Below are positions 5,160-5,793 of a stretch of DNA of 5,793 nt, in pieces. The number at the start of each line of letters is the position of its first letter. Position 1 is the stretch's first letter. Source of the DNA: Desulfurococcales archaeon (GTDB taxonomy: Archaea; Thermoproteota; Thermoprotei_A; Sulfolobales; NBVN01); contig JAGHCP010000131.1 of NCBI GenBank assembly GCA_021160415.1, positions 1 to 5,793 on the forward strand, written 5' to 3'. The translations under genes were made by a program, and so were the position numbers. The notes below the pieces were generated by a model. The model saw only the letters and a program-made list of their open reading frames with translations. It was not told the DNA's origin and did no database searches.

Positions 5160-5215
5160 AAGGACTTTAAAATGTGGAGGCAGGTGAAGAGTATAAACAT
5201 CTATTTCTGGAACCC

Positions 5216-5793
5216 TTAACGCCTACTGACTTCCTTACCTATAGCGACTATCTTCTCAGCCACTTCCTTCGCTGTTCTCCCGAAGATCAGCGTCAGGGGT
5301 TCCTTGCCGTGCTCTCCGTAGTCGAAGATCGCTTCCGGTAGTTTCCCGCCTAGCCGCTCAGCCGCTTTCCTCACGCCCCATGGAGTTGTGCCTCCTTCCT
5401 TCTCCTTGATTTCCGGCGGTTCTTCCTTTCTGTCGAAGAAGCTCCACCTAAGCCCTAGGGCTTCCACGGCTTTCCTCACTTCCTCGTTGTAGATTATGTT
5501 CCCTGCCGCCCTTACTTCGGGGTTTATCTGCATGGCTGTGAGGATAGCTGACGCTATGTGTTTGGAGGCCCCGAACTCCGGGTTCCCCTTAATGATGACG
5601 ATGTCTCTGAACTTCCCTATCCTTCCTGGGAAGGCCGCCACGTCCTCAGCGCTCCTCGCGTAGGGCTTGGGTAGCGCCATCCCGATGTTTATCTGTACTT
5701 CAGGCATTACCGCGGCTACGCACTTCCCGCATGACTTCAGCACTTCGGCGGCCTCTCTCAGGTTTGATACCACTTCCCACCTCGCTGCTGGGA
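5216..5793 (-). CDS. ThiN domain protein (thiamine-phosphate synthase family), 5' end outside the window
   Basis: This is a complete ThiN domain. Family landmarks are PEVQINIGMALPKPYARSAE followed by DVAAFPGRIGKF, GASKHIASAILTA, AGNIIYNEEV, FFDRKEEPP and FDYGEHGKEPL. In archaea ThiN joins the pyrimidine and thiazole phosphates to form thiamine phosphate when fused to ThiD, or acts as a ligand-sensing domain when fused to an N-terminal helix-turn-helix (the ThiR regulator). The frame is open to the edge: before the GTG at 5773 it reads PAARWEVV, the usual lead-in to ThiN (RWEVxxNL), so GTG 5773 is not the real start and an N-terminal partner domain lies outside. NIIY replaces the NIRY I would expect in many catalytic copies, which may hint at a regulator, but I cannot decide. 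It ends normally at TAA 5218-5216, 131 bp before the ZIP start on the same strand. Confidence 0.85.
   Translation of the reverse strand, partial: PAARWEVVSNLREAAEVLKSCGKCVAAVMPEVQINIGMALPKPYARSAEDVAAFPGRIGKFRDIVIIKGNPEFGASKHIASAILTAMQINPEVRAAGNIIYNEEVRKAVEALGLRWSFFDRKEEPPEIKEKEGGTTPWGVRKAAERLGGKLPEAIFDYGEHGKEPLTLIFGRTAKEVAEKIVAIGKEVSRR

Noticed and set aside
5124..5219. Small plus-strand frame (ATG 5124, 31 codons) preceded by GGAGGAAGGG
   Set aside because: It has a ribosome-binding-like sequence but overlaps the ZIP promoter elements, and the purine run is explained by the complementary pyrimidine-rich leader. The peptide resembles nothing I know.
1..5793. CRISPR arrays, tRNA or rRNA genes, insertion sequences
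   Set aside because: No regularly spaced repeats, no tRNA-like cloverleaf and no transposase or terminal inverted repeats were seen.

Overview
The window looks like thermophilic archaeal DNA, most likely from the Thermoproteota (Crenarchaeota), although nothing here fixes a genus. The evidence is: a ThiN-type thiamine-phosphate synthase domain; AT-rich TATA-like boxes centred about 35-38 bp before several start codons, with very short leaders; Shine-Dalgarno motifs of the GGTGGT/GAGGTG type; frequent AGG/AGA and ATA codons; and secreted proteins rich in N-glycosylation sequons.

Layout, left to right. A secreted HExxH metallopeptidase of the gluzincin (M1-like) type lies on the minus strand (109-1365), with an in-frame continuation at 1-108. 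A divergent promoter region follows. Next is a small membrane-anchored, sequon-rich extracytoplasmic protein of unknown function on the plus strand (1539-2123, probably starting at 1508). A 388-bp gap at 2124-2511 holds degenerate coding-like fragments and, at its right end, a well-formed promoter with a dyad operator. This drives a two-gene operon: a bile-acid symporter/ACR3-like membrane transporter (2512-3618) and an overlapping TetR-family regulator (3618-4088, tail to 4196). On the minus strand follow a ZIP-family metal transporter (4410-5084, tail to 4296) and the 3' part of a ThiN-domain gene that runs off the right edge (5216-5793).

Functionally, the transporter and TetR gene form a typical efflux-plus-repressor unit. 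The operator sits directly upstream of the TATA box, where a bound repressor would block TBP/TFB. The ZIP gene would import or balance divalent metal. The ThiN gene is either thiamine biosynthesis (if fused to ThiD) or thiamine regulation (if fused to a helix-turn-helix).

The most striking property of the window is how many genes are interrupted. The peptidase, the TetR regulator and the ZIP transporter each end at an in-frame stop (TAA, TGA and TAG respectively), after which the same frame continues as credible protein for about 35 codons. For ZIP the continuation is plainly the family's conserved C-terminus. The small secreted protein appears to have a frameshift near its N-terminus, and the 388-bp gap may hold a fifth, more decayed gene. 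All three stop codons also serve as ordinary terminators here, so simple codon reassignment does not explain this. Recent gene decay, sequence error, or some form of readthrough remain possible.
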